DNA of 64,000 nucleotides from Paracoccaceae bacterium (GTDB taxonomy: Bacteria; Pseudomonadota; Alphaproteobacteria; Rhodobacterales; Rhodobacteraceae): positions 1 through 64,000 of the forward strand of contig JAQWIK010000102.1 in the NCBI GenBank assembly GCA_029248915.1. The letters are read 5' to 3'. The notes under the pieces are model-generated. The model made no database searches. It was not told the DNA's origin and worked only from the letters and a program-made list of their open reading frames with translations. Below, piece by piece: positions 27,960 to 38,378 of this stretch. Made by a program: the position numbers and the translations under genes. The stretch's first letter is position 1; each line of letters opens with the position of its first letter.

Positions 27960-27984
27960 AATTTCTGTCCCAACTTTATATTTC

Positions 27985-29271
27985 TCATACTGCTTCTACT
28001 CTAATTGCCACTGGTTGAGCTTTTAAAACCTTAGTATTTGGTAATTCTTGAATCGCCTTCATTAAATCTTCATGTTTGATCTCATGCGTCACGATCAAAA
28101 CAGGCGCATTTTCATCTTCATGACCATACTGGCGCATGCGATCAATTGAGACGTTAAATTGACTTAAAATTTTAGTTATTTTAGCAAGCGCGCCTGGTTC
28201 ATCATGAAGAAGCATTCGCAGATAATATGGGGCGGGTGTTTGTGATTTTGAAGATGCAGTCTTTTTAAGTGTTATTGCTGGCTGGCCAAAAGTTGCCAAC
28301 CTGATCCCGCGAGCAAGGTCTGCCACGTCAGATAGAACAGCACTGGCAGTTGGCCCTTCACCCGCACCAGCGCCACGAAGCATAATTTGACCGACTTGGT
28401 CACCTTCAATCACTACCATGTTAGTCCCGCCTTCGAGTTGGCCTAAAGGTGAGGTGCTGGGAACAAGGCACGGGCTCATTCTCTGCTCTAATCCGATACT
28501 GGTCATTTGACTGACGCCTAATAATTTTATTCGAAATCCCATGTCTGCGGCTTGATGAATATCATTAATCGTTATTTTATCTATGCCATCCAATTCAACT
28601 CCATCGAAATTCACCTCTGTTCCGAAAGCAATTGATGAAAGTATGGAAAGTTTGTGGGCGGCATCTATTCCACCAATATCCAAATTGGGGTCTGCCTCCA
28701 AATAACCCAATTTATTAGCTTCTGAAAATACTTCCTCATAACTTAGCCCTGAAGACTCCATGCGGGTTAAGATATAGTTACAGGTCCCGTTCATAACGCC
28801 TATAATTCTGTTGATAGAGTTACCAGCTAAGCCTTCTGTTAAGGACTTAATAACTGGGATACCACCGGCAACGGCCGCTTCAAATCGTAAAATTGAGCCA
28901 CTTTTTTCTGCTTTTAAAGCTAACTCGTGGCCGTGATGAGCTAAAAGAGCTTTATTAGCCGTAACAACATCTTTCCCTTTATTTATAGCGACCTCGACAG
29001 CTTCTTTGGCAACCCCGTCATGACCACCAATAAGTTCGATGAAAACGTCAATGTCATCTCTGTTCGCAAGAGAGATAGGATCTTTTTCCCAATGATATGA
29101 AGATAAATCCAGACCTCTTTTTTTAGTCTTGGATTTTGCTGTTATAGCGGAAATTAAAATTTTTCTTCCCGTTCGCTCTTCCAGAAGGGATTTTTTATTT
29201 TGGATTATCTTAATTACGCCAATGCCAACAGTGCCTAACCCGGCAATACCAAGCCTTAAGGGTTTAGTCAT
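27985..29271 (-). CDS. hom: Homoserine dehydrogenase (with C-terminal ACT domain)
   Basis: LGIAGLGTVGIGVIKII; VTANKALLAHHG; GVMNGTCNYILTRM; LGYLEADPNLDIGGIDAAHKLSILSSIAFG. Confidence 0.96.
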   Translation of the reverse strand: MTKPLRLGIAGLGTVGIGVIKIIQNKKSLLEERTGRKILISAITAKSKTKKRGLDLSSYHWEKDPISLANRDDIDVFIELIGGHDGVAKEAVEVAINKGKDVVTANKALLAHHGHELALKAEKSGSILRFEAAVAGGIPVIKSLTEGLAGNSINRIIGVMNGTCNYILTRMESSGLSYEEVFSEANKLGYLEADPNLDIGGIDAAHKLSILSSIAFGTEVNFDGVELDGIDKITINDIHQAADMGFRIKLLGVSQMTSIGLEQRMSPCLVPSTSPLGQLEGGTNMVVIEGDQVGQIMLRGAGAGEGPTASAVLSDVADLARGIRLATFGQPAITLKKTASSKSQTPAPYYLRMLLHDEPGALAKITKILSQFNVSIDRMRQYGHEDENAPVLIVTHEIKHEDLMKAIQELPNTKVLKAQPVAIRVEAV

Positions 29272-29374
29272 TTCCGATCCTTCTCAATGCCGTTAGTGCG
29301 GTTGGTGTATATTGAGATCACATCCCTTGCAATCTATAAGATCCGCTACCTTTTGTTATATTCAGGGTTTTTTT

Positions 29375-29388
29375 TGAACAATTGTTCA
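29375..29388. promoter_or_regulatory. Perfect 14-bp palindrome, candidate TetR operator
   Basis: TGAACAATTGTTCA, 14 nt before ATG of tetR-family gene at 29403. Confidence 0.6.
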
Positions 29389-29402
29389 GTTAATATCTGG
29401 AG

Positions 29403-29987
29403 ATGGCTCGAACTTCAGGATCTTACGCAAAGCTTACAAAGCCTAAAATTAGTGAGATTGCTTTACATCTGTTCGCTGAGAGAGGTTATGCAGCTGTTTC
29501 CATGAGGCAAATTGCTTCCAAAGTTGGTTTGCAAGCTGGGGCTTTATATAACTATTTTCCGGATAAACAGACGATCTTAGCTGATTTGTTAATAAACCAT
29601 ATGGAAAACTTATTGCAAACTTGGCATAAGCAAAAATTACCTCAAAAACCGGATAAACTATTAGAGTTTTTTGTTGATTTTCATATCGAATATCACCTTA
29701 ATCGGCCGGAAGAAGTTTTTATAGCCTACATGGAACTTCGAAATTTAAATCCGGATAATTTTCAAAAAATTGAAAAGCTTAGAAATAAATATGAACGCAT
29801 ACTTAGCGAAATTTTAACCGTGGGAGTAAATAAAAATTTATTTTCATGTGAAAATACTAAAGTAACCAGCTTGGCGATTATAGGAATGCTCAAGGAAGTA
29901 CATACTTGGTATAAAAAAGGAGGAAAAATATCTGTGCCTGAGATGAAAAGTATTTATCGAGAGATTGTTTTAAAAGCTGTAACGTAA
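29403..29987 (+). CDS. TetR family transcriptional regulator
   Basis: ISEIALHLFAERGYAAVSMRQIASKVGLQAGALYNYFPDKQTILADLL HTH. Confidence 0.92.
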   Translation: MARTSGSYAKLTKPKISEIALHLFAERGYAAVSMRQIASKVGLQAGALYNYFPDKQTILADLLINHMENLLQTWHKQKLPQKPDKLLEFFVDFHIEYHLNRPEEVFIAYMELRNLNPDNFQKIEKLRNKYERILSEILTVGVNKNLFSCENTKVTSLAIIGMLKEVHTWYKKGGKISVPEMKSIYREIVLKAVT

Positions 29988-30080
29988 AACATATTTTACC
30001 CAAATGAGTGTCGTGTTCTGGCGTGTTAAGTTTTTTTTTTAAAATAGAATGAAAAAAATTCTAAAAAAAGGGAATAAAAT

Positions 30081-31019
30081 ATGCATGTTGGATTTATTGG
30101 TTTAGGAAATGTTGGTGGTAAATTATCAGGAAGCCTCTTACGAAATGGGGTAAAACTCTCAGTTCATGATCTTGATGCAAACTTAGTGGATGATCTTGTA
30201 TCGAGAGGAGCGAGTGATGGAAAAAACCCACAAAATATTATGGAGGCATGTAATGTCATAATAACGTGTTTGCCTAGTCCAAGTGCATCTAATGAAGTAA
30301 TGCAACAGATGCTTGATTTTGTAACTGCAGAAAAAGTTTGGCTTGAAATGTCAACTACTGATGAGGCTGAGGTTAGGCGATTAGGAGCTTTAGTAGAGGA
30401 AAAGGGTGGTGCTGCTGTTGATTGCCCTGTGTCGGGTGGTTGCCATAGAGCTGATACGGGGAATATAAGTATCTTTTCTGGGTGTGAGCGAGCAACTTTT
30501 GAGTACATCCTACCGCTCTTAACAAAAATGGGCCGTAGGGTTTTACACACTGGAGATTTAGGCTCTGCGAGCATATTAAAGGTCATTACAAATTATCTTG
30601 CAACTGCAAACCTTGTTTCTTGTGCTGAAGCATTAACAGTCGCAAAAGGCGCAGGAATGGATTTACGCGTAGCTTACAAAGCTTTTTCCATCTCTTCTGG
30701 AAACTCATTTGTTAATGAAACTGAAAGCCAAGTCATTTTAAATGGAAGTAGAGATATTTCTTTCACAATGGATCTAGTTGCTAAAGACATAGGTTTGTTT
30801 CAATCAGTTGCAGATAGAGCAAAAATTCCTTTAGAATTGAACCCCTTATTGATTTCGATATTTGAGGATGGAATAGAAAGGTTCGGTGCCAGAGAACTGT
30901 CACCCAACATTATAAAGCGACTTGAAGAAACTACGGGCCTAGATATTCGAGCTGCTGGGTTTCCATCAGAAATGGTGGACGATGAACCTGAAGAAACCGG
31001 ATATGAGGTAACAATATAA
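30081..31019 (+). CDS. 3-hydroxyisobutyrate dehydrogenase-family NAD(P) oxidoreductase
   Basis: MHVGFIGLGNVGGKLSGSLLRNG; DCPVSGGCHRADTGNISIFSG; KVITNYLATANLVSCAEAL. Confidence 0.9.
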   Translation: MHVGFIGLGNVGGKLSGSLLRNGVKLSVHDLDANLVDDLVSRGASDGKNPQNIMEACNVIITCLPSPSASNEVMQQMLDFVTAEKVWLEMSTTDEAEVRRLGALVEEKGGAAVDCPVSGGCHRADTGNISIFSGCERATFEYILPLLTKMGRRVLHTGDLGSASILKVITNYLATANLVSCAEALTVAKGAGMDLRVAYKAFSISSGNSFVNETESQVILNGSRDISFTMDLVAKDIGLFQSVADRAKIPLELNPLLISIFEDGIERFGARELSPNIIKRLEETTGLDIRAAGFPSEMVDDEPEETGYEVTI

Positions 31020-31042
31020 ATTTCTATAAATTAAAATATGGT

Positions 31043-31600
31043 CTAGGACCTACGACGGTCGCGTCGACTATTCATAGGCTGAAAAGCTACACCCACATGC
31101 GCCTCGCAATAAGGTTTTCCTGATTGAGTTGCTAGGCCGCAAAACCAAAAATCCTCTGTAGCAGGATCTCCAACTGGCCATTTACAAGTTTTTTCGGTTA
31201 ACTCTAATAGGCTCAATTTTTTCGCCTTTTTTTCTATCTCACTTACACGAGCTAATGCTTCAGGGCTTATTTCGTTCGCTGATGGCTGAGGTGGAAGAGG
31301 TTGGCCAGCGGGAATTATCTGCCGCCGAAGTGAAGTAACATTATCTGGTTTTGGTTCTGTAGTTTCGACTTTGCGCACTTTCTGTTTGGCTTTTAAGTTA
31401 CCTTTAGGAGCTGACTTCGTTTTTGACTCTGTTTTATTTGTAGTGCTCGTTGTCGCTCTGTTAGATAAACCTAAGCGGTGAACCTTTCCGATGACTGCGT
31501 TGCGTGTGACACCTCCAAGTTCTTTGGCTATCTGACTTGCTGAATTTCCTTCAGCCCACATTTTAGTCAATATTTCAACACGATCGTCAGTCCAAGACAT
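31043..31600 (-). CDS. gcrA: GcrA cell cycle regulator
   Basis: MSWTDDRVEILTKMWAEGNSASQIAKELGGVTRNAVIGKVHRLGLSNR; CKWPVGDPATEDFWFCGLATQSGKPYCEAH. Confidence 0.95.
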   Translation of the reverse strand: MSWTDDRVEILTKMWAEGNSASQIAKELGGVTRNAVIGKVHRLGLSNRATTSTTNKTESKTKSAPKGNLKAKQKVRKVETTEPKPDNVTSLRRQIIPAGQPLPPQPSANEISPEALARVSEIEKKAKKLSLLELTEKTCKWPVGDPATEDFWFCGLATQSGKPYCEAHVGVAFQPMNSRRDRRRS

Positions 31601-31709
31601 TTTTCATCCTCAATTTTCTAGGTGCATATAATAGTTAAACCTGCAGGAGATACAAGGTCCACAAGTAGTTTTAGATATAAAATTAATAAAAAGATTCATT
31701 GATTGTGTA

Positions 31710-32423
31710 CTATCTATTTTTACCGCTCGGTAAGACTTGTTGCAGTGCACCTGCCAACACTAAATATGATGAACATAAAATAAGGCCATAGATTGCCACA
31801 CTGTTGGGATCAAAATTCACCCAAGCTGCCCATGCTCCAAAACCAGTCCATAATAATGCTATGGGCAAACTTATAATTCTCCACCTTACAGTTCTTACTG
31901 GGTGGATAAATTTTATTTGTAGAAACATCGACAAGGCCAAAACAGCAACTATTGCAATTATTAACCAAAAACTTGGTTTTATAGCAAACAAGACAAGTAT
32001 TACCATGTTCCAGCATCCTGGGAAGCCTTGAAAGCTATTGTCTTTTGTTTTCATATTACCATCACAAAAGTACATCGCTGACGAAAAGGTTATTATTATA
32101 ATCACAAACCAACCAGTCCATCCAGGCAGGAGGCCTGATTTAAACAGTGCAAATGCTGGGATGAAAACGTAAGTTAGATAATCTATTATTAAATCCAATA
32201 AATTTCCATCAAAGCGAGGGGCATATTTTTTGACATCAAAATGCCGAGCTAATGGCCCATCTATTCCATCAACGGCAAACGCAACTACAAGCCACAAAAA
32301 CATCATGCTCCATTTCCCGTCTGCTGCTGCAAGCATTGCCAGCATTGCAAAAACAGCTCCCGTTGCCGTAAAAAGGTGGACTAGTAAGGCTGTAAAACTT
32401 TGTTTCGGTGATTTTTTTTTCAT
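31710..32423 (-). CDS. pcs: Phosphatidylcholine synthase
   Basis: CDP-alcohol phosphatidyltransferase-type motif DGIDGPLARHFDVKKYAPRFDGNLLDLIIDYLTYVFIPAFAL. Confidence 0.88.
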   Translation of the reverse strand: MKKKSPKQSFTALLVHLFTATGAVFAMLAMLAAADGKWSMMFLWLVVAFAVDGIDGPLARHFDVKKYAPRFDGNLLDLIIDYLTYVFIPAFALFKSGLLPGWTGWFVIIIITFSSAMYFCDGNMKTKDNSFQGFPGCWNMVILVLFAIKPSFWLIIAIVAVLALSMFLQIKFIHPVRTVRWRIISLPIALLWTGFGAWAAWVNFDPNSVAIYGLILCSSYLVLAGALQQVLPSGKNR

Positions 32424-32448
32424 TAACTTTTAATATCCAGATCAAAAC

Positions 32449-33399
32449 TTAGGTTAGATGACTGTTCGAATTAGCTTTTGGGTGTGTTTTTGAATAGACT
32501 TCCATCAAGCGGGAAGAATCCACAGACGTATAAATTTGAGTTGTAGAAAGGCTAGAATGTCCCAATAACTCTTGTATTGAACGAAGGTCCGCACCAGATG
32601 TTAAAAGATGAGTTGCGAAGCTGTGCCGCAATGAGTGAGGCGTTGCATTTGAGGCTATACCTAGTTTTTCACGTATCAATTTCATAACTAATTGTATTGA
32701 CCTCGGGTTTAAGCTTCCGCCCCTGACGCCTCTAAAGATATTATCGTTACCATTCAAAGTAAATGGTAACGTATTGAGATAGTTTTCGACAGCCTCTCTA
32801 GCTATTTGTAAGATTGGTATAATCCTAAACTTGTCGCCTTTGCCTTGAATTTTTAAAGTATCTGTCAATGGCATTTCACTATACTTCAAACTAAGTGCTT
32901 CTGAAATTCGCAGGCCACAACCGTATAGCAACAATATTACTGCGGTGTCTCTAGCTATTACCCATGGCTCGTTATCGGTTAAATCGATACTTTGTGAGAT
33001 TTCTTTGGCAGCTTCCTTTGAAAGTGCTCGAGGCAATTTTTTTTGAAATTTTGGAGCTTTAGTGATTAATACCATGGTCGGGTCAATCCCGCGTCTTTTT
33101 GCAAACCATTTGTAAAAAGATTTTACTGACGAAAGTTGTCTCGCAATCGATCTAGAGGTTTTCCCTGATCTGCGATTTTCCGCTATCCAGGATCTCATAG
33201 AGACCTGATCTATTGAATCAAGCTGGCTAGCCCCATTTTTATTACCACTATGTATTGTTAGAAAAGAAAGAAAATCTAGAACGTCTCGCCTGTACGCTAC
33301 TAAGGTGTTAGAAGATGAACCCTCCAAGGCAGATTTCACACCAAGCCAATCATCCACCAAGTTTAATTGAGCTGGAGATATGACTTCTAGTTTAACCAA
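32449..33399 (-). CDS. xerC: Tyrosine recombinase XerC
   Basis: LLLYGCGLRISEALSL; TPHSLRHSFATHLLTSGADLRSIQELLGHSSLSTTQIYTSV. Confidence 0.95.
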   Translation of the reverse strand: MVKLEVISPAQLNLVDDWLGVKSALEGSSSNTLVAYRRDVLDFLSFLTIHSGNKNGASQLDSIDQVSMRSWIAENRRSGKTSRSIARQLSSVKSFYKWFAKRRGIDPTMVLITKAPKFQKKLPRALSKEAAKEISQSIDLTDNEPWVIARDTAVILLLYGCGLRISEALSLKYSEMPLTDTLKIQGKGDKFRIIPILQIAREAVENYLNTLPFTLNGNDNIFRGVRGGSLNPRSIQLVMKLIREKLGIASNATPHSLRHSFATHLLTSGADLRSIQELLGHSSLSTTQIYTSVDSSRLMEVYSKTHPKANSNSHLT

Positions 33400-34082
33400 T
33401 GGCTTATTCTGAGCTCAAACACGCTCCCCATAAATTTTAGAAGCTCAATGCCTTGTTTTGCAGTAAATTTTTCTTTTTCTTTGCTCGCCAACGCCAGAAT
33501 ACCTATGATATTTTCGCTGCCAATTCTTAGTTTTATACAACCTTCTGATTTTAAATTTTTAGAAAGCTTTCCATATAACTGTTCAGAGCCTTTGGGGGTG
33601 GGTCTCAGTACAATATCGTCTTTACCGTTATTTTTGCCTTGAGAGATATAAGTATCAACGAAGTTAGCAGGAAATACATCTTGAAGTTTTACCAATTTTT
33701 CTCCCGGTTTTAAGTTATTTTCAAGTAAAGAATGAGTTTCGAACCCCAGTCTAATGCAATCAACCTTCAAAATCTCACAAACTTCCGTATTTAAGTTCTT
33801 GACGAATTCATTAAAATTATTTTGTTCTAGCGACTTCAACACGGCCTGGTGAACTTGCTTCATACCAACCAAATTTTCATATGCTGTGGCAATAACCTGT
33901 TGATTGGACCTCTTTAATTTTTTTAATTCGCCGTCCATTTTTTGCAAAGCTACGCTTCGAAGGTCTACTATTTTATTACCCAAGTTTTTATCGCTAGCTT
34001 CTATAAGTGCTCTTAGTAATATTTCGTCATTCAAAATTTCGTGGGCTTGCATTAGGATTTCTTCACGAAGTTTATTGTCCAT
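33387..34082 (-). CDS. DUF484 family protein
   Basis: GAF-like; immediately upstream of and overlapping xerC; GILALASKEKEKFTAKQGIELLKFMGSVFE. Confidence 0.85.
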   Translation of the reverse strand: MDNKLREEILMQAHEILNDEILLRALIEASDKNLGNKIVDLRSVALQKMDGELKKLKRSNQQVIATAYENLVGMKQVHQAVLKSLEQNNFNEFVKNLNTEVCEILKVDCIRLGFETHSLLENNLKPGEKLVKLQDVFPANFVDTYISQGKNNGKDDIVLRPTPKGSEQLYGKLSKNLKSEGCIKLRIGSENIIGILALASKEKEKFTAKQGIELLKFMGSVFELRISHWLN

Positions 34083-34120
34083 TGTTTACCACTCATTTAA
34101 TATTTTTTTCATATCATTTT

Positions 34121-34774
34121 TTAAATTATTTTTTGTCCTGTTTTTTCTATGTCGGATAAAAAGGCAGCTAACCCCTTGTCAGTCAGAGGGTGCGACACTA
34201 AGGATTTTATTACTGCAGGTGGTGCTGTCATTACATCTGCCCCAATTAAAGCGCTTTGAGTTACATGGTTAATTGTTCGAATTGAGGCAGCAAGAATTTG
34301 GGTTTCGTAGCCATAGTTGTCATAAATTAATCGAATGTCTCCGATTAGATCTAGCCCATCTAAATTGATATCATCGAGCCTTCCAATAAAGGGAGATATG
34401 AACGTTGCACCTGCCTTGGCAGCGAGTAACGCTTGGTTTGGTGAAAAGCAAAGAGTGACATTTACCATGTGCCCTAAATCAGACAAGGCTTTGCATGCTT
34501 TCAATCCATCCCAAGTTAGCGGAACTTTGACTGCTATGTTATCTGCTATTTGAGCTAATTTTACGCCTTCGGCTATCATCTGTTTGGATTCTGTAGCTGT
34601 AACTTCTGCACTTACAGGACCAGATACTATCTCACAAATTTCCTGAGTAACCTCTATTATATCTCTTCCAGACTTCCGTATTAATGATGGGTTAGTTGTC
34701 ACTCCATCTACCATCCCCAATTCGTTAAGTTCTTTAATTTCATCAATTTCAGCGGTATCTACGAAAAATTTCAT
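34121..34774 (-). CDS. tal: Transaldolase (type 3B, FSA/TalC-like subfamily)
   Basis: [56 protein letters not shown]; start at 34774. Confidence 0.93.
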   Translation of the reverse strand: MKFFVDTAEIDEIKELNELGMVDGVTTNPSLIRKSGRDIIEVTQEICEIVSGPVSAEVTATESKQMIAEGVKLAQIADNIAVKVPLTWDGLKACKALSDLGHMVNVTLCFSPNQALLAAKAGATFISPFIGRLDDINLDGLDLIGDIRLIYDNYGYETQILAASIRTINHVTQSALIGADVMTAPPAVIKSLVSHPLTDKGLAAFLSDIEKTGQKII

Positions 34775-34895
34775 AATAATTATCCTTTTGGGATTGGCCA
34801 ATGTTAAGTGTCTTCGTTATATCAAGTGATTAATGCAAGATTGTTCTCTATTAAAGTCTTTTGCTGCATTATCGTTAAATTAATTTGAGGTTAAT

Positions 34896-37094
34896 TTGAA
34901 AGCGCAGGAATTTTATAATGAAAATGACGTCATTGCTGTTGTTACGACGGAGCCATTTGCACGTTTCTTAGATTACTTGGCTCCTGAGGGTGGTTGTAAA
35001 GTCGGCTCTTTTTTAATTCTTCCTTTGGGCAAAAGGAAAGTTATAGGTGTTGTTTGGGGGGCTGGCGAAGGCAATTATGAACGCTCAAAATTGCGTAGTG
35101 CGACGAGCGTGATTAATGTTCCAACCATGTCCTACACCATGAGACGATTTTTAGAAGTTGTTTCGGATTACACAATCACACCTATAAACCTTATTTTACG
35201 TCTATGTACACGTGTTCCAGACTTGACCAAACCATCTGTTACGCTGAAAGTTTTTTCGTTAGTTTCAAATTACACTGATTTTAAAAAAACGCCCCAGCGT
35301 GACCTTTTGATTTCTGCTTTGTCAAAAAATAAAAGAAGTAAACTTACCGCTAAAGAAATAGTTAGTATTTCTGGAGTTAGCAGTGCTGTGATTACAGCGG
35401 CAGCTCGTGCTGGTATACTTGATGAACAACGTATTGAGCGCGATAGCCCTTATCCAGCGCTTGATCCCGACTTTAAACCCAAAAAGCTAAATTCAAGCCA
35501 AATTAATGCTGATAAAGAAATAAGACATGTCCAAAAGCAAAATAATTTTACCGCAATTCTTTTGCAAGGAGTGACAGGCTCAGGTAAAACGGAGGTTTAC
35601 CTTGAGGCGGTAGCCAATGCTTTGAAAAATGGACAGCAGGTTTTAGTTCTTCTTCCAGAGATTGCTCTTACTTCAGAGTTTTTTAATCGTGTTAAAAACA
35701 GATTTGGTGAAAAACCAGCAGAATGGCACTCAGGAGTGACCCTTGCTGAAAGAAGACGGGTTTGGAAAATGGTATCAAGCGGAGGCGCCAAGTTAGTTAT
35801 TGGTGCACGCTCAGCTTTATTTTTACCTTTTATTAACCTAGGTTTAATTATTGTAGATGAAGAGCACGACCAATCATATAAACAAGAGGATGGCGTTATT
35901 TATAATGCTCGAGATATGGCTGTTTTGAGATCTTCGATCGAAGGTTCGATGGTAATTCTTGCTTCGGCAACTCCAAGCCTTGAGAGTTGGGTGAATGCGA
36001 AAAATGGTAAGTATAAACACGTTTACATTAATGAACGATATGGGCAGGCAACTCTACCGAGCTTGTTAGCTATAGATTTGCGAAAAGAAAAATTGAAGTC
36101 TGATGAATGGATTTCCGTCAGTTTAAAAGAATCTGTTACAGAATGCCTCAATAATAACGAGCAATCTCTTTTATTTTTAAATAGAAGGGGTTATTCCCCA
36201 ACTACAGTTTGTAGAACCTGTGGGAACCAAATATCGTGCGATGAATGTGATGCAAGGATGGTTGAGCATCGTTTCATTAAACGCCTTATGTGTCATCAAT
36301 GTGGTCATACCAAGGTAATGCCTGATAAATGCCCTTCATGTGGGATTGAGGGAAAATTAGCGGTAATTGGTCCTGGAGTGGAACGATTGGCTGAAGAGGC
36401 TCAACGAAAATTTCCCAACGCTAAAATATCAGTTTTGTCTTCTGATTTATACGGATCAGCCAAATCTCTTAAAGCTGAAATTCAAAAAATTTCTGAAGGA
36501 AATATAGATATAATTATTGGTACTCAATTGGTGGCTAAAGGGCATAACTTTCCAAAATTGAGGTTGGTTGGGGTAATTGATATCGATATTGGTCTGCAGG
36601 GATCAGATTTGAGAGCAGCCGAGCGTACTTATCAATTGGTTAGGCAAGTTTCTGGAAGAGCCGGGCGAACAGATAATAAAGGAATGGCCTTAATCCAAAC
36701 CTATCAGCCTGAGCATCCTGTAGTTGAAGCAATTATAAAAGGCGATGATGACGATTTTTGGGTATCAGAAGCTAAACAGCGCGAGCTAGCCTGTATGCCT
36801 CCATTTGGAAAATTGGTGGGAATAGTTATATCTTCAAATAGTCTTGACAAGGCCATGTCTTTAGCCAATCAGCTAAAAAAAAATACCCATCCTCTCGATA
36901 TATTGGCAGCTAAAATCTACGGCCCCGCTCCTGCACCGATTTCAAGGATTAAAGGTCGCCACCGGATACGTTTTTTAGTTAAATCCCCAAGGACCTCAGG
37001 GCTCCAAGACGCAATTCGAAATTGGGTGGCTACTGTTTCGCTTAAGGGAGATTTGCGATTATCCATCGACATCGACCCTCAAAGCTTTTACTAG
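34896..37094 (+). CDS. priA: Primosomal protein N' (PriA helicase)
   Basis: LLQGVTGSGKTEVYLEAV; LIIVDEEHDQSYKQED; zinc-binding CRTCGNQISCDECDARM/CHQCGH/CPSCG. Confidence 0.96.
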   Translation: MKAQEFYNENDVIAVVTTEPFARFLDYLAPEGGCKVGSFLILPLGKRKVIGVVWGAGEGNYERSKLRSATSVINVPTMSYTMRRFLEVVSDYTITPINLILRLCTRVPDLTKPSVTLKVFSLVSNYTDFKKTPQRDLLISALSKNKRSKLTAKEIVSISGVSSAVITAAARAGILDEQRIERDSPYPALDPDFKPKKLNSSQINADKEIRHVQKQNNFTAILLQGVTGSGKTEVYLEAVANALKNGQQVLVLLPEIALTSEFFNRVKNRFGEKPAEWHSGVTLAERRRVWKMVSSGGAKLVIGARSALFLPFINLGLIIVDEEHDQSYKQEDGVIYNARDMAVLRSSIEGSMVILASATPSLESWVNAKNGKYKHVYINERYGQATLPSLLAIDLRKEKLKSDEWISVSLKESVTECLNNNEQSLLFLNRRGYSPTTVCRTCGNQISCDECDARMVEHRFIKRLMCHQCGHTKVMPDKCPSCGIEGKLAVIGPGVERLAEEAQRKFPNAKISVLSSDLYGSAKSLKAEIQKISEGNIDIIIGTQLVAKGHNFPKLRLVGVIDIDIGLQGSDLRAAERTYQLVRQVSGRAGRTDNKGMALIQTYQPEHPVVEAIIKGDDDDFWVSEAKQRELACMPPFGKLVGIVISSNSLDKAMSLANQLKKNTHPLDILAAKIYGPAPAPISRIKGRHRIRFLVKSPRTSGLQDAIRNWVATVSLKGDLRLSIDIDPQSFY

Positions 37095-37127
37095 CTTTTT
37101 AATTTACACTACTTCTGTTGACAGGTT

Positions 37128-38375
37128 TTGCTGATGGCTCGTTTGGTTTCAATCTTTGAGGTGAGCGAATTGCCTTTTTGGCGGAGGCCAATTTCTCTTC
37201 TGTTCATAATGGCTGTGGCGATGCCGATCGCATTTTCTGTGTGGTCAGCGCTATTAAACAACTTTGTTATTCAGATAGCTGATTTTGATGGCTCAGACAT
37301 TGGTTTGCTGCACACAGTTAGGGAAGTTCCTGGGTTTTTAGCGATAGGTGTAATTTTAATCATCATGTTTTTAAGGGAGCAAACTCTTGGACTAATTTCT
37401 CTTGCTTTACTTGGTGTCGCAACTGCTTTGACTGCTTACTTTCCTTCTGTATCTGGGTTGCTGATTATTACTCTTATAAGTTCATTTGGGTTCCATTACT
37501 TTGAAACCGTCAATCAATCATTACAGTTACAATGGCTCCCAAAAGAAAAGGCTCCTCAGATCATAGGTTGGCTAGTTGGGGCGGGCTCTATAGCAACGCT
37601 TATTGTTTATCTCGGAATAATTATTGGTTGGCAAAAATTAGAACTTTCATTCAATTTTATTTATCTAACGTCAGGTGGTTTAACAGCTTTAATAGCAATA
37701 TTGTGCTTATTATTTTTTCCAACCTTTAAAACTGAAACAAAACAAATAACGAAATTGGTGCTGCGTCGTCGTTACTGGTTATATTATGCTTTGCAATTTT
37801 TATCCGGCGCGCGAAGACAAATATTTGTTGTCTTTGCAGGTTTTATGATGGTTGAAAAGTTTGGTTTTGAGGTGCATCAGTTGACGGCACTTTTACTAAT
37901 TAATTTGGCAATAAACATTTTTGTAGCACCGCTTTTTGGCCATTTTATAGCTCACTTTGGAGAGCGACGTGCTCTAATAATTGAGTATTTGGGCTTAGTA
38001 TTCGTTTTTGTGGCTTACGGTGGAATTTATTTGTTTGATTGGGGGGTTGTGTTGGCAGCGACATTGTTTGTTCTAGATCATTTGTTTTTTGGTCTGCGAA
38101 TGGCTCTTAAGACTTATTTCCAAAAGATTTCTGCTCCTGAAGATATTGCTCCAACTGCAGCTGTTGCGTTTACTATAAATCATATCGCTGCTGTATTCCT
38201 TCCAGTTCTATTAGGACTATTATGGCTGATTTCACCGGCTATTGTTTTTATGGTTGCAGCCTTGTTAGCTTTCTTATCGTTTACATTGGCTTTATTGGTT
38301 CCTAGATTTCCTGATATCGGGAATGAAACCTTGCTAGCACTGAAAACATATTCAAAATATAAAAATGGGGAGTGA
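37128..38375 (+). CDS. MFS transporter
   Basis: ~12 hydrophobic segments; GDE-poor but MFS-like LFGHFIAHFGERRALIIEYLGL loop. Confidence 0.78.
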   Translation: MLMARLVSIFEVSELPFWRRPISLLFIMAVAMPIAFSVWSALLNNFVIQIADFDGSDIGLLHTVREVPGFLAIGVILIIMFLREQTLGLISLALLGVATALTAYFPSVSGLLIITLISSFGFHYFETVNQSLQLQWLPKEKAPQIIGWLVGAGSIATLIVYLGIIIGWQKLELSFNFIYLTSGGLTALIAILCLLFFPTFKTETKQITKLVLRRRYWLYYALQFLSGARRQIFVVFAGFMMVEKFGFEVHQLTALLLINLAINIFVAPLFGHFIAHFGERRALIIEYLGLVFVFVAYGGIYLFDWGVVLAATLFVLDHLFFGLRMALKTYFQKISAPEDIAPTAAVAFTINHIAAVFLPVLLGLLWLISPAIVFMVAALLAFLSFTLALLVPRFPDIGNETLLALKTYSKYKNGE

Positions 38376-38378
38376 AGA

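Noticed and set aside
30164-30586. 140-aa minus-strand ORF
   Set aside because: Antisense of the 3-hydroxyisobutyrate dehydrogenase-like gene.
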